Position numbers and translations under genes: made by a program
Source of the DNA: Confluentibacter citreus
GTDB taxonomy: Bacteria; Bacteroidota; Bacteroidia; Flavobacteriales; Flavobacteriaceae
Length of the DNA: 64,000 nt
NCBI RefSeq assembly: GCF_002807055.1
Contig: NZ_NIXN01000001.1
Span: 1,054,001-1,118,000 of the forward strand
Direction of reading: 5' to 3'
The notes under the pieces: generated by a model
Seen by the model: only the letters and a program-made list of their open reading frames with translations
Databases searched by the model: none
What the model was told of the DNA's origin: nothing
In this document: in pieces, positions 34,830 through 43,347 of the stretch
Layout of the letters: each line of letters starts with the position of its first letter
Numbering within the stretch: the stretch's first letter is position 1

Positions 34830-35639
34830 ATGCCAAAAAGTAAACACATTGGACAACTTTTAATATTATTATCGTTCCAAATAGGAATGTCACAATCTGT
34901 TGAAATTAAAGGAACTGTAGAAAGCACTACTGGAATTGAGAATATTAATATTATAAACAAAACCACCTATAATTATGCCATAACAAATGCTAATGGTGAG
35001 TTTGCAATTATGGCAAAACTTAATGACACTTTACAATTTTCGTCCATGTTGCACAAAACAAAATATGTGGTTATAGATAATAATATGCTATTATTAAAAA
35101 CAATTAAGGTTGTTTTAGATGAACATATTAATGAGCTTAGAGAAGTGACTTTAGGTAATAGACTTAGTGGTGATTTACTAAAGGATATTAATAATATTGA
35201 AGGCGAGCCACCTATTAATTTTTATGATTTGGGTATACCGGGTTATACAGGTAAAATAGCAACGCAAAGTGAACGTGTAATGAACGAGGCTACAACAGGT
35301 CCTGGTGGTCAAAAGTTAAAATGGTATTCACCTTTAACAGGAACAATACCTTTAAACCCAATAATAAATGGACTTTCTGGTAGAACCAAGATTCTAAAAA
35401 ACAGAGTAAAACTTGAAGAGAGAGAAACCTTGATGCAAAATATAAAAGGGAGATTGGGTAAAGATTTTTTTGCATCTAATCCTTTGGATGAGCACTTAAG
35501 AATGGAGTTTTTTTATTTCTGTGCAGATGATGAAAATTTTATTGATGTATGTATAAATCAAAATGATTTTGAGATTTTAAAATTTTTAAAAATGAAATAC
35601 AAACAGTATCTTGAGAATAAAAGTGGCACAGAAGATTAA
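34830..35639 (+). CDS. Secreted CarboxypepD_reg-like protein C
   Basis: A 269-residue paralogue of gene B, nearly identical over the N-terminal domain and over the C-terminal part (SGRTKILKNRVKLEERE, EFFYFCADDENFIDVC). The two differ sharply at about residues 148-172, where B has a Gly/Ser-rich stretch and C has GPGGQKLKWYSPLTGTI. That looks like a variable segment within a conserved frame. Signal peptide about residues 1-22. It begins 51 bp after gene B and likely shares its transcript. Next comes the DUF6702 gene with its own -7 element. Confidence 0.75.
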   Translation: MPKSKHIGQLLILLSFQIGMSQSVEIKGTVESTTGIENINIINKTTYNYAITNANGEFAIMAKLNDTLQFSSMLHKTKYVVIDNNMLLLKTIKVVLDEHINELREVTLGNRLSGDLLKDINNIEGEPPINFYDLGIPGYTGKIATQSERVMNEATTGPGGQKLKWYSPLTGTIPLNPIINGLSGRTKILKNRVKLEERETLMQNIKGRLGKDFFASNPLDEHLRMEFFYFCADDENFIDVCINQNDFEILKFLKMKYKQYLENKSGTED

Positions 35640-35675
35640 TAGTTTTGTATAATTTTTAGGAACGTTGAAAAGAAG

Positions 35676-35683
35676 TAAATTTG
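35676..35683 (+). promoter_or_regulatory. -7 element for the DUF6702 gene
   Basis: TAAATTTG matches TAnnTTTG and lies 17 bp before the ATG at 35700. No TTG at standard spacing. Confidence 0.5.
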
Positions 35684-35699
35684 CAAATAATTTATAAAG

Positions 35700-36203
35700 A
35701 TGAAGTTTGTAAAAATCTCAATTTTGCTGCTTATTTTATCCGTTTCTGCATTTACTACGATTCATAAATTTTATGTAAGTGTGACACAAATAGAATATAT
35801 AAAAGAGAAACAATCGGTTCAGATAATCTCAAGGATTTTTATGGATGATTTTGAAAATCTGTTAAGACAACGCTATGATAAAACTATAGACTTAAATGAT
35901 GCTGATAACGCTATGGTTAATGATGCTTACATTAAAAAATATTTAGCCGAAAAGATTAAAATTAAAATCAACGGAAAGGATGTAGATTTTAATTTCATTG
36001 GAAAAGAAACTGATTTAGATGTAGTAAAGGTTTATTTGGAAATAGAAGGAATAAAAGATATCCATTCTTTTCAAATTACCAATAAGGTTTTATTCGATTT
36101 ATTTGATGAACAACAGAATATGGTTAAGCTAAAAATAAATGCGTTGTTTAAGAATTATCTATTAACCTCCCAAAATGATAATGCCATGTTAAATTTCAAT
36201 TAA
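35700..36203 (+). CDS. DUF6702-family exported protein
   Basis: A 167-residue protein with an N-terminal signal or anchor (about residues 1-19) and the opening HKFYVSVTQIEYIKEKQSVQIISRIF that I associate with the DUF6702 family of Bacteroidota. Function is unknown. The mature part is acidic and predicted beta-rich first, then helical. It lies 110 bp upstream of the M1 peptidase in the same direction. That pairing is, to my knowledge, common in Flavobacteriaceae, which hints at a shared role in peptide handling. Confidence 0.75.
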   Translation: MKFVKISILLLILSVSAFTTIHKFYVSVTQIEYIKEKQSVQIISRIFMDDFENLLRQRYDKTIDLNDADNAMVNDAYIKKYLAEKIKIKINGKDVDFNFIGKETDLDVVKVYLEIEGIKDIHSFQITNKVLFDLFDEQQNMVKLKINALFKNYLLTSQNDNAMLNFN

Positions 36204-36207
36204 TTGG

Positions 36208-36237
36208 TTGGAAGATTTTTTTAAAATTATTACTTTG
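36208..36237 (+). promoter_or_regulatory. Probable promoter of the M1 metallopeptidase gene
   Basis: TTG (36208-36210), a 19-bp spacer and TTACTTTG (36230-36237), one mismatch from TAnnTTTG. The ATG is 77 bp further on, leaving a long AT-rich leader. Confidence 0.5.
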
Positions 36238-36313
36238 CCTGACTTTTAACTAATAATAATTCAACCAATTTGCTTAAATGCAAATTATTCATCAATATTA
36301 AATTTAGACCATA

Positions 36314-38626
36314 ATGAAAAAATTGCTGTATTATACTTCAATACTGTTCTTTATAGCGACTGGTATTTTTGCCCAAGAACAACGGAAAACCGAACGAAAA
36401 CCCGGACATACAAATACAAATAAGTTTCGGCAGTTAGATGAAGAATTTGCGTCTCCAAATCAATTCAGAACGGCATCAGGGGCGCCAGGCCCTGCATATT
36501 ACCAACAACAGGCCGACTATAAAATGGATATTGTTTTAGACGATAAAAATACTAAACTATCAGGTTTTGAAACTATTACCTATACAAATAATTCCCCCGA
36601 CGAACTGAAATATCTTTGGGTTCAATTAGACCAAAATAAGAGGTCAAAAAACTCTCAAACCCCTTTAATTGAATCAACTGGCTTCGATCCTTATATTTTT
36701 CCAGACAAATTTGTTGAAAATTATTTGAAAGATCCGTTTGATGGCGGCTTTAATATTGAAGAGGTTAAAGATACTAATGGAACAGCTTTAAAATATATGG
36801 TAAATAATACCATGATGCGAGTTGAATTGCCCAAACCTATGAAAACCGGGGATAAATTTTCATTTAATGTGAAATGGTGGTATAACATAAATGATCATGT
36901 GCCTTTAAGAGACCGTTCGGGCTATGAATACTTTCCAAAAGATGGTAATAGGGTTTATGTAATAGGTCAGTTTTATCCAAGAATGGCAGTATATAACGAT
37001 GTTGAAGGTTGGCAAAACATGCAGTTTTTTGGTAATGATGAATTTGCTTTGCCTTTTGGGAATTTTGAGGTAAACATTACGGTGCCTGCCGACCATATTT
37101 TGGACGGTACAGGGGTATTGATGAATAGAAAGGATGTCTTTTCTAAAACCATGATGGAGCGTTACGAGCAAGCTAAGAAATCTTATGATGAACCTATTTT
37201 AATTGTCACTCAAAAAGAAGCTGAAGCAGCTGAAAAAAGTTTTTCTACAGAAACAAAAACATGGAAATTATATGCAGAAAATGTTCGTGATTTTGCCTTT
37301 GCTACTTCTAGAAAATTTGTTTACGATATGATGGCCGTTAAAATAGGAGATAAAGATGTCATGGCGGTATCCATGTACCCGAAAGAAGGTAATCCTCTTT
37401 GGGGAGATTGGTCAACCAAGGTTGTGGCCAGTACTTTAAAGACTTATTCTAATATGACGTTTGATTACCCATACCACAAGGCGATATCGGTGCATGCCCA
37501 TAACCAAGGCATGGAGTATCCCATGATTTGTTGGAACCATGGTAGACCAAATGAAGACGGTACCTATAGCGACCGTGTGAAGTATGGTATGTTTGGGGTC
37601 ATTGTACATGAAATTGGCCATAATTTTTTCCCTATGATTGTTAATAGTGATGAGCGAAGATGGGCTTGGATGGATGAAGGACTTAATACCTTTCTTGAAT
37701 ATCTGGCCCAACAGGAGTTTGGGAAAAATTATCCTTCCGCCCTGTCGCCCCAACACAAAAATTTCCCTTCAGATGCTGGTCCGGCACCTTTAATTATTCC
37801 TTATATGTCTGGAGACCAAGATTTCATAAATCCAATTATGTCTAAGGGGCAGAATATAGCAACAAGAGAACTCGGTAATAATGCTTATTATAAGCCAGCA
37901 ACCGCTCTTAACATTTTAAGGGAAACGGTTATGGGACACGAACTTTTTGATTATGCTTTTAAGGAATATGCCAATCGATGGAAATTTAAACACCCAACTC
38001 CAGAAGATTTTTTCCGTACTATGGAAGATGCTTCTGCCCTAGATTTAGATTGGTACTGGCGTGGTTGGTTCTACACAACCGATTGGGTAGATATTGGCAT
38101 AAAAGATGTGAAAAAATATTATGTGTCCTCAAAACCTAATAAGTATATGAGGGATTATATGAAAGAAAGAGGTCTTTTAGAAAGTGATTTACGCCCTCTG
38201 GTCTATTTGGTTGAAGAAGGAAGCGAAGATTATACTGATGCTCTTAAAAATGGTTCTCTAACCGATAATTCAAAGGCACTTAATGATTATTTAACAAATA
38301 ATTTTACTCGAGAAGAACTCAGCAAGTTAAAAGCACCTAAATATTTTTATAATGTAACTTTTGAGAAACCTGGAGGTTTGGTGATGCCTATTATTGTTGA
38401 GTATAAATATGTTGATGGAACTTCAAAAATGGAAACCTATCCTGCTGAAGTTTGGAGACTCAATGATAAAGAAGTTAATAAAGCAATAGCATCCGATAAA
38501 GAAATTATTAGCATTATTATAGATCCCAATTTAGAAACCGCTGATATTGATACGTCAAACAATTCATGGCCCAAACAGGTCCAAGAAAGTGATTTCGATG
38601 CATTTAAAGAGAAGGTAGGAAGTTAG
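36314..38626 (+). CDS. M1-family zinc metallopeptidase, secreted
   Basis: A 770-residue M1 (gluzincin) peptidase with a signal peptide (about residues 1-20, ending FAQ). The zinc motif is H432-E-I-G-H436 with the third ligand Glu455 (HExxH-x18-E) in the context WMDEGLNTFLEY. The exopeptidase GxMEN motif of classic M1 aminopeptidases appears as HNQGMEYPMICW, with Tyr in place of Asn. N-terminal beta domain and C-terminal helical region complete the M1 layout. Likely periplasmic or outer-membrane-associated peptide degradation. Followed by a strong hairpin terminator. Confidence 0.92.
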   Translation: MKKLLYYTSILFFIATGIFAQEQRKTERKPGHTNTNKFRQLDEEFASPNQFRTASGAPGPAYYQQQADYKMDIVLDDKNTKLSGFETITYTNNSPDELKYLWVQLDQNKRSKNSQTPLIESTGFDPYIFPDKFVENYLKDPFDGGFNIEEVKDTNGTALKYMVNNTMMRVELPKPMKTGDKFSFNVKWWYNINDHVPLRDRSGYEYFPKDGNRVYVIGQFYPRMAVYNDVEGWQNMQFFGNDEFALPFGNFEVNITVPADHILDGTGVLMNRKDVFSKTMMERYEQAKKSYDEPILIVTQKEAEAAEKSFSTETKTWKLYAENVRDFAFATSRKFVYDMMAVKIGDKDVMAVSMYPKEGNPLWGDWSTKVVASTLKTYSNMTFDYPYHKAISVHAHNQGMEYPMICWNHGRPNEDGTYSDRVKYGMFGVIVHEIGHNFFPMIVNSDERRWAWMDEGLNTFLEYLAQQEFGKNYPSALSPQHKNFPSDAGPAPLIIPYMSGDQDFINPIMSKGQNIATRELGNNAYYKPATALNILRETVMGHELFDYAFKEYANRWKFKHPTPEDFFRTMEDASALDLDWYWRGWFYTTDWVDIGIKDVKKYYVSSKPNKYMRDYMKERGLLESDLRPLVYLVEEGSEDYTDALKNGSLTDNSKALNDYLTNNFTREELSKLKAPKYFYNVTFEKPGGLVMPIIVEYKYVDGTSKMETYPAEVWRLNDKEVNKAIASDKEIISIIIDPNLETADIDTSNNSWPKQVQESDFDAFKEKVGS

Positions 38627-38650
38627 TTTTGTATTACCTATTTATTTTAT

Positions 38651-38696
38651 AAAATCTTGTTTGTTAATGTTTTTATTAATAAACAAGATTTTTTTT
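38651..38696 (+). terminator. Terminator after the M1 peptidase
   Basis: AAAATCTTGTTTGTTAAT and ATTAATAAACAAGATTTT form an 18-bp stem (one G-T wobble) with a 6-nt loop and a T-run. Confidence 0.9.
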
Positions 38697-38716
38697 ATTG
38701 TGTTGTTGCAACTTCA

Positions 38717-38724
38717 TATATTTG
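38717..38724 (+). promoter_or_regulatory. -7 element for tatA, adjacent to the start codon
   Basis: TATATTTG is a full consensus match. A TTG lies 16 bp upstream (38698-38700). Transcription should begin at about 38728-38731, that is at the GTG start codon. Confidence 0.65.
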
Positions 38725-38728
38725 TAAC

Positions 38729-39016
38729 GTGATATTACAACCTACATTATTATTTATTAGCGGTGGCGAAATAGCATTTATACTATTTATCGCCATTATG
38801 GTTTTTGGTGCCGATAAGTTACCTGAAATCGCGCGAGGTCTTGGTAAAGGCATGCGTGTTCTTAAAGACGCTACCAACGACATTAAACATGAAATAACCA
38901 AAACCGCTGAAAGAAATGGTATTGATACCAATATCACTACCGATATCACCAAAGAGCTTAATGAAGCTAAAGAGAATCTAGATGATTTTACAGGTTCAGT
39001 AAAGCGAAAGCTTTAA
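38729..39016 (+). CDS. tatA: Sec-independent translocase component TatA
   Basis: With the GTG start at 38729 the protein has 95 residues: a short periplasmic end, one membrane helix (GGEIAFILFIAIMVFGAD), the conserved hinge and amphipathic helix KLPEIARGLGKGMRVLKDATNDIK, then a charged tail. This is the TatA layout, the pore-forming part of the twin-arginine pathway. An in-frame ATG at 38657 would give 24 further residues, but that stretch is the terminator hairpin of the previous gene plus this gene's promoter, so it is rejected. The message may be leaderless. At least one Tat-signal protein is encoded nearby (21459-22763). Confidence 0.88.
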   Translation: MILQPTLLFISGGEIAFILFIAIMVFGADKLPEIARGLGKGMRVLKDATNDIKHEITKTAERNGIDTNITTDITKELNEAKENLDDFTGSVKRKL

Positions 39017-39136
39017 ATTAGTTTTATTTTTCTTCCCATTTATAGCGCCGTTCATCTATTAAACTTTTTTAAGGGACGTTTTAACGACTTTTTTTAAACC
39101 TGTTTGTAAAATAAAATACTTTGGTAATCCCAAATC

Positions 39137-39144
39137 TAATTTTG
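39137..39144 (+). promoter_or_regulatory. -7 element for the first hybrid histidine kinase
   Basis: TAATTTTG matches TAnnTTTG and ends only 7 bp before the ATG at 39152, implying a very short or absent leader. Confidence 0.5.
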
Positions 39145-39151
39145 CAAATAA

Positions 39152-41401
39152 ATGAAAACTAATCTACTAATCTGTTTTCTATCCATTACTTCGTTGACCT
39201 TTGGTCAAAGGGATAGAGAAATTATCAAACAAATTGATAGTATAAACTCCACTGCTTTAATTTATTACGATAATAATGATATTGTAAAATCTTTTAATGG
39301 TTTTAATAAAGCAAAAGCTTTATCAGAAACCATTAAGGATGATTATGGGAATGCCATTGCAAATTATAGTTTGGGCAATATTTATATTTTGATGCAAAAT
39401 GATAATGCAGCAGAAAATTGCTATAAGGCTATGTTGAAATCTGCAAAGTATGCCAAGGATGATCATTTAATTGCTAATGCTTACATAAGTTTAGGGAAGC
39501 TGTATAAAAGTAATAACGCATTTGAAAATGCTATTTCATACTTTGAAAATGCATTAAAATATGGTTTAAATATTGTTAACGACAATGAAAAGCAACAAAT
39601 ACAAGCTTTTTTATTTGATGTTAGAATCAATTTAAGTGAGGCATATATAAATAATAATCAGTTAGCACAAGCATTGATTAGTTTGCTGAAGATTGAAGAG
39701 AATTTAAAAAGCAATACAGCAAGCACTTATTCTAATGGGTATTTCAATTACATATACGGACTTTATTTTGTTAAGCAAGATTTATATAATAATGCAAATT
39801 CAAGATTTAAAGAAGCCATAACGTTTTTGGAAGAAGACAATAAAAATCTAAAACTTTTAAGTAAAGCCTACGAGGAGTTGTCTTTGTCGTCAGCTAAATC
39901 GGGAAATAATGAAGATGCTTACATAGCTTTATTAAAACATAATAATTATAGAGATAGGTTTTTAAACGAAGAGGAATTAAAAAAAGATTTAGTTACTAAA
40001 TCCAAATTTCTTATTGAAGATTATAAAAACAATGCGCATCTTGCTAATATTGAAAAATTAGAGCAACAACAAGCAAATAATAAGATTAAAATGGTAAACC
40101 TTATTATTTCCATAACATTATTATTGTTGTTCGCTTCATTAATTACATTATATGTAAGTTACACTTCCAAAAGAAAACTAAGCAAAACTCTGGAGATACG
40201 TAATATGGAGTTGGAAAGAACCAAAGAACAAGCTCTGAAATCCTCTGAATTGAAATCAAAATTTATTTCTAATGTATCACACGAATTAAGAACCCCTCTG
40301 TACGGTGTCGTGGGCATCACATCACTTTTGCTTAGCAATAATAATTTAAGTTATAGAGATACTAAATTGTTGAAATCTTTAAAATATTCGGGGGACTATC
40401 TTTTAAATCTAATAAACGATATTTTACAAGTAAGTAAAATGGAAAACCAAAAAGTAGAATTGAAAAATATATCCGTCAATGTAAAAGATCTGTTGGAAAG
40501 TATAGCGAATACGTTTGAATACAGGCTTCAAGAAACCAATAACAAAATTAAAATCTACATTGATAGCTATGTGCCAGAATATATTAAATGTGACAGTGTT
40601 AGGTTATCCCAGGTTTTAATTAATTTAATTGGTAACAGCGTAAAATTTACCGAAAGTGGCACTATTAATTTAAGAGCGAGATTAATGAGTTTGGATAATA
40701 ACCAGGTTGGATTGCGTTTTGAAGTAGAAGATGATGGTATAGGCATACCTGAAGAAAAGTTTAAAACCATATTTAATAACTTCTCACAATTGGAAGACGA
40801 AAGCAATTTTAATTATCAAGGTACTGGTCTTGGGCTTTCCATAACGAAAAAATTAATTGAATTGTTTGAAAGTAAAATTGAACTTGAAAGTGAGGTGGGT
40901 AAAGGATCGAAATTTAGCTTTAACGTGAATTTTGAAATAGATAATAGTAGAACAAATGCTATTTCTGATTCTGATAATAAACAAAACAACATCATTTCTG
41001 GAAGTAAAAAGTACAGAATTTTAGTTGCAGAAGACAATAAAATAAACCAGATTGTAACAAAAAACTTGCTAAATAAAGAGGGCTATTTATGTACCATAGC
41101 TAATAATGGACTGGAAGCCATTGAGCAAATAAAAAATAATAATTTCGACCTTATTTTAATGGACATCAATATGCCTTTAATGAATGGAAATGAGGCTACT
41201 ATGGCCATTAGAAAATTTAATGATACCATCCCTGTTATCGCGTTAACGGCCGCAGACATTGAAGAGGTGAAAGAAGATCATAAAAATATAGGTTATGATG
41301 ATATAATTACCAAGCCATTTGATAATTATGAGTTTTATCAAATTATTTCAGCCAATATTAATAAACAGAGAGACATTACTAAATTTATCAAGGCTTCTTA
41401 A
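39152..41401 (+). CDS. TPR-containing hybrid histidine kinase (1)
   Basis: A 749-residue membrane kinase. Order: signal peptide (about 1-19), a periplasmic array of TPR-like helices (about 30-290), a membrane helix (about 312-333), HisKA with the phospho-accepting His377 in SNVSHELRTPL, HATPase with N box NLIGNSVKFTE and G boxes DDGIGIP and GTGLGLSI, and a C-terminal receiver domain with the acceptor Asp671 in LILMDINMP. TPR sensor kinases of this kind are frequent in Flavobacteriaceae; the signal is unknown. The receiver has no attached output domain, so a phosphorelay partner elsewhere is expected. A kinase of identical design lies at 47732-49972. Confidence 0.93.
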   Translation: MKTNLLICFLSITSLTFGQRDREIIKQIDSINSTALIYYDNNDIVKSFNGFNKAKALSETIKDDYGNAIANYSLGNIYILMQNDNAAENCYKAMLKSAKYAKDDHLIANAYISLGKLYKSNNAFENAISYFENALKYGLNIVNDNEKQQIQAFLFDVRINLSEAYINNNQLAQALISLLKIEENLKSNTASTYSNGYFNYIYGLYFVKQDLYNNANSRFKEAITFLEEDNKNLKLLSKAYEELSLSSAKSGNNEDAYIALLKHNNYRDRFLNEEELKKDLVTKSKFLIEDYKNNAHLANIEKLEQQQANNKIKMVNLIISITLLLLFASLITLYVSYTSKRKLSKTLEIRNMELERTKEQALKSSELKSKFISNVSHELRTPLYGVVGITSLLLSNNNLSYRDTKLLKSLKYSGDYLLNLINDILQVSKMENQKVELKNISVNVKDLLESIANTFEYRLQETNNKIKIYIDSYVPEYIKCDSVRLSQVLINLIGNSVKFTESGTINLRARLMSLDNNQVGLRFEVEDDGIGIPEEKFKTIFNNFSQLEDESNFNYQGTGLGLSITKKLIELFESKIELESEVGKGSKFSFNVNFEIDNSRTNAISDSDNKQNNIISGSKKYRILVAEDNKINQIVTKNLLNKEGYLCTIANNGLEAIEQIKNNNFDLILMDINMPLMNGNEATMAIRKFNDTIPVIALTAADIEEVKEDHKNIGYDDIITKPFDNYEFYQIISANINKQRDITKFIKAS

Positions 41402-41407
41402 AAGGTG

Positions 41408-42055
41408 TTATAGCGTTACTTTCCTACTTATGGTTAAACCATCTCTTATAGGCAAAATAACCGTTTCTATACGTTTGTCTTCTTTTAAAAGTGTATTGTA
41501 TTCTAATAACGCTTTGGTTGATGTGTCATCTTTTTTAATAGGTTCAATGACTTTGCCGCTCCATAAAACATTATCAGATAATAATATGCCTCCAATGTTC
41601 AGTTTGTCAATAATGACATTAAAATAGTTTGGGTAATTGTCCTTGTCGGCATCAATAAAAATCAAATCAAATGTTTTATTCAATTTTGGTATAATTTCCA
41701 AGGCGTTTCCTAAATGCTGAAAAATTTGTTTTCCGTAATTGGATTTATCAAAATATTTCCTTTGAAAATCAATTAACTCTTCATTAATATCTATAGTATG
41801 TAATTCTCCTGAAGTTTGTATGCCCTCAGCTAAACATAAAGCGGAATAACCCGTATAAGTGCCAATTTCTAAAATGTTTTTCGGATTTACCAATTTAGAA
41901 ATGATACTAAGCAATCTCCCTTGATAATGCCCACTTAGCATGCGTGGTTGCAATATTTTTTGATAGGTTTCCCTACTAAGTTGTTGTAATAGTTCTGGTT
42001 CGTCTTCAGAATGTTTTACAACATAATCATCTAATGCTTCTGGGATGAAATACAT
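41408..42055 (-). CDS. SAM-dependent O-methyltransferase
   Basis: A 215-residue class I methyltransferase of the caffeoyl-CoA/catechol O-methyltransferase-like group (methyltransferase family 3). The SAM loop is ILEIGTYTGYSALCLAEGI (about residues 60-78). DLIFIDADKDNYPNYF carries the metal-binding Asp residues, and GGILLSDNVLWSGKV is the third conserved motif. A divalent-metal-dependent O-methylation of a small molecule is likely; the substrate is unknown. The SDR gene ends 3 bp upstream, so the two form an operon. Confidence 0.9.
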   Translation of the reverse strand: MYFIPEALDDYVVKHSEDEPELLQQLSRETYQKILQPRMLSGHYQGRLLSIISKLVNPKNILEIGTYTGYSALCLAEGIQTSGELHTIDINEELIDFQRKYFDKSNYGKQIFQHLGNALEIIPKLNKTFDLIFIDADKDNYPNYFNVIIDKLNIGGILLSDNVLWSGKVIEPIKKDDTSTKALLEYNTLLKEDKRIETVILPIRDGLTISRKVTL

Positions 42056-42058
42056 ATT

Positions 42059-42841
42059 TTAAAGACTTTTTGTTCTGCCGCCATCAACAGGCAAGTTAAT
42101 ACCGTTTATGTAATTGGCGGCTTCACTTGCTAAAAAAACAACAGCATTTGCAATTTCTTCAGGTGTTGCAAATCGTTTTGCTGGCGAGTAGTTTTTCATT
42201 GCTGTAGTCATTTCTTCAATGGAAATGCCTTCATTTTTTGCCTTTATTTTTATTATTTCAGCAATGCGTTCGGTATCGGTAAAACCAGGAAGCACATTGT
42301 TTACCGTAATTCCCAAAGCTCCAACTTCACTAGATAGGGTTTTACTCCAATTACCAACGGCTGCTCTTATAGTATTGCTAACACCAAGTCCGGGAATGGG
42401 TTCCTTAACAGAAGTTGAAATGATATTTATGATTCTGCCAAAGCCTTCCGTTTTCATAAAAGGTATAAGTGCTTGAGCCAATAAATGGTTGCACTTTATA
42501 TGTTGAGTAAAGGCATTTTCAAATTCTGAAATCGAAGCATCCAAAATAGCACCACTTTTAGGGCCACCGGTATTATTGACTAAAATATGAAATCCATGGT
42601 TTTTTTGAATGAATGAAACCACTTTGGAATGTAAATCTTCCGGATTTGAAAAGTCTGCTACAATATAAGTATGATTTTCTGGATTCGGCAATTCCGATAA
42701 AACTTGCTTTAATTTTTCTTCATTTCGAGCTGCCAAAGTAACATGGACACCTTCAAAAGCTAATGCTATTGCTGTAGCTTTTCCGATGCCTTGTGTGCTT
42801 CCGCAAACTAAAGCATACTTATTTTTTAAGTTTAAATTCAT
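42059..42841 (-). CDS. SDR-family protein with altered catalytic motif
   Basis: A 260-residue short-chain dehydrogenase/reductase fold. The cofactor loop GSTQGIGKA (residues 14-22) lacks one Gly of the usual TGxxxGxG, and NNTGGP is the structural NNAG equivalent. The active-site Ser is probably in IISTSV. At the place of the catalytic YxxxK the sequence reads SNTIR (in LGVSNTIRAAVGNWSK), so the Tyr and Lys are both absent. A beta-ketoacyl-reductase-like SDR subgroup with such imperfect motifs is known. Whether it is an active oxidoreductase is uncertain. It is co-transcribed with the O-methyltransferase from the -7 element at 42856. Confidence 0.85.
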   Translation of the reverse strand: MNLNLKNKYALVCGSTQGIGKATAIALAFEGVHVTLAARNEEKLKQVLSELPNPENHTYIVADFSNPEDLHSKVVSFIQKNHGFHILVNNTGGPKSGAILDASISEFENAFTQHIKCNHLLAQALIPFMKTEGFGRIINIISTSVKEPIPGLGVSNTIRAAVGNWSKTLSSEVGALGITVNNVLPGFTDTERIAEIIKIKAKNEGISIEEMTTAMKNYSPAKRFATPEEIANAVVFLASEAANYINGINLPVDGGRTKSL

Positions 42842-42855
42842 AATTTTGTTTACAA

Positions 42856-42863
42856 CAAAAATA
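42856..42863 (-). promoter_or_regulatory. -7 element for the SDR-methyltransferase operon
   Basis: On the minus strand this reads TATTTTTG, matching TAnnTTTG, 15 bp before the SDR ATG. Confidence 0.5.
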
Positions 42864-42932
42864 AGAAATGGTCAGTAGAATTTACCTTTACTTCCATATT
42901 CATTTTTTGTATATTTATTTAAATTTTTAAAA

Positions 42933-43175
42933 ATGGACAAAATCAAAGAATACTCAAACGGGGAAGTTACCATAACTTGGGAGCCAGAGAAATGTATACA
43001 TTCTGCAATTTGTGCCAAAGGATTACCAATGGTATTTAAACCTAGGGAACGCCCTTGGATTACTATAGATGCTGCGTCAACCGAAGCCTTGGTGAATCAA
43101 ATAAAGCTATGCCCTTCTGGTGCGTTGGGTTATTATATGAATGGAGAAGTTCATAAAGAAGCGGAGCATTTGTAA
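42933..43175 (+). CDS. Small (4Fe-4S) mono-cluster protein
   Basis: An 80-residue protein matching the divergent 4Fe-4S mono-cluster type (Fer4_19-like). Potential ligands are Cys21 and Cys27 (with His23 between them) and Cys60 in LCPSGALGYY, so only three Cys are present. The motif CIHSAICAKGLP...WI...CPSGAL is characteristic. It probably serves as a small electron carrier; the partner is unknown. It is transcribed alone, opposite to the SDR operon, and ended by the hairpin at 43251-43283. Confidence 0.85.
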   Translation: MDKIKEYSNGEVTITWEPEKCIHSAICAKGLPMVFKPRERPWITIDAASTEALVNQIKLCPSGALGYYMNGEVHKEAEHL

Positions 43176-43250
43176 TCAGATTAGAGTATTGGAAATGGTG
43201 CTTAAATGATTTAAAACAAGCTTTAGTGCGATATTTATAGGTTGAAAAAG

Positions 43251-43283
43251 AAAAGCTCTTTAACTATAGGTTAAAGAGCTTTT
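43251..43283 (+). terminator. Terminator after the Fe-S protein gene
   Basis: AAAAGCTCTTTAAC pairs with GTTAAAGAGCTTTT around a short TATAG loop. T residues follow the stem. Confidence 0.85.
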
Positions 43284-43347
43284 AAATATATATAGACGCT
43301 TAAAGCGGGATATTTTACTTCATATACGATTGAAGTTTAAATTTGGA

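Noticed and set aside
38657-38728. Longer TatA starting at the ATG at 38657
   Set aside because: These 24 codons coincide with the terminator hairpin of the M1 gene and the TATATTTG box, and the predicted residues do not look like TatA.
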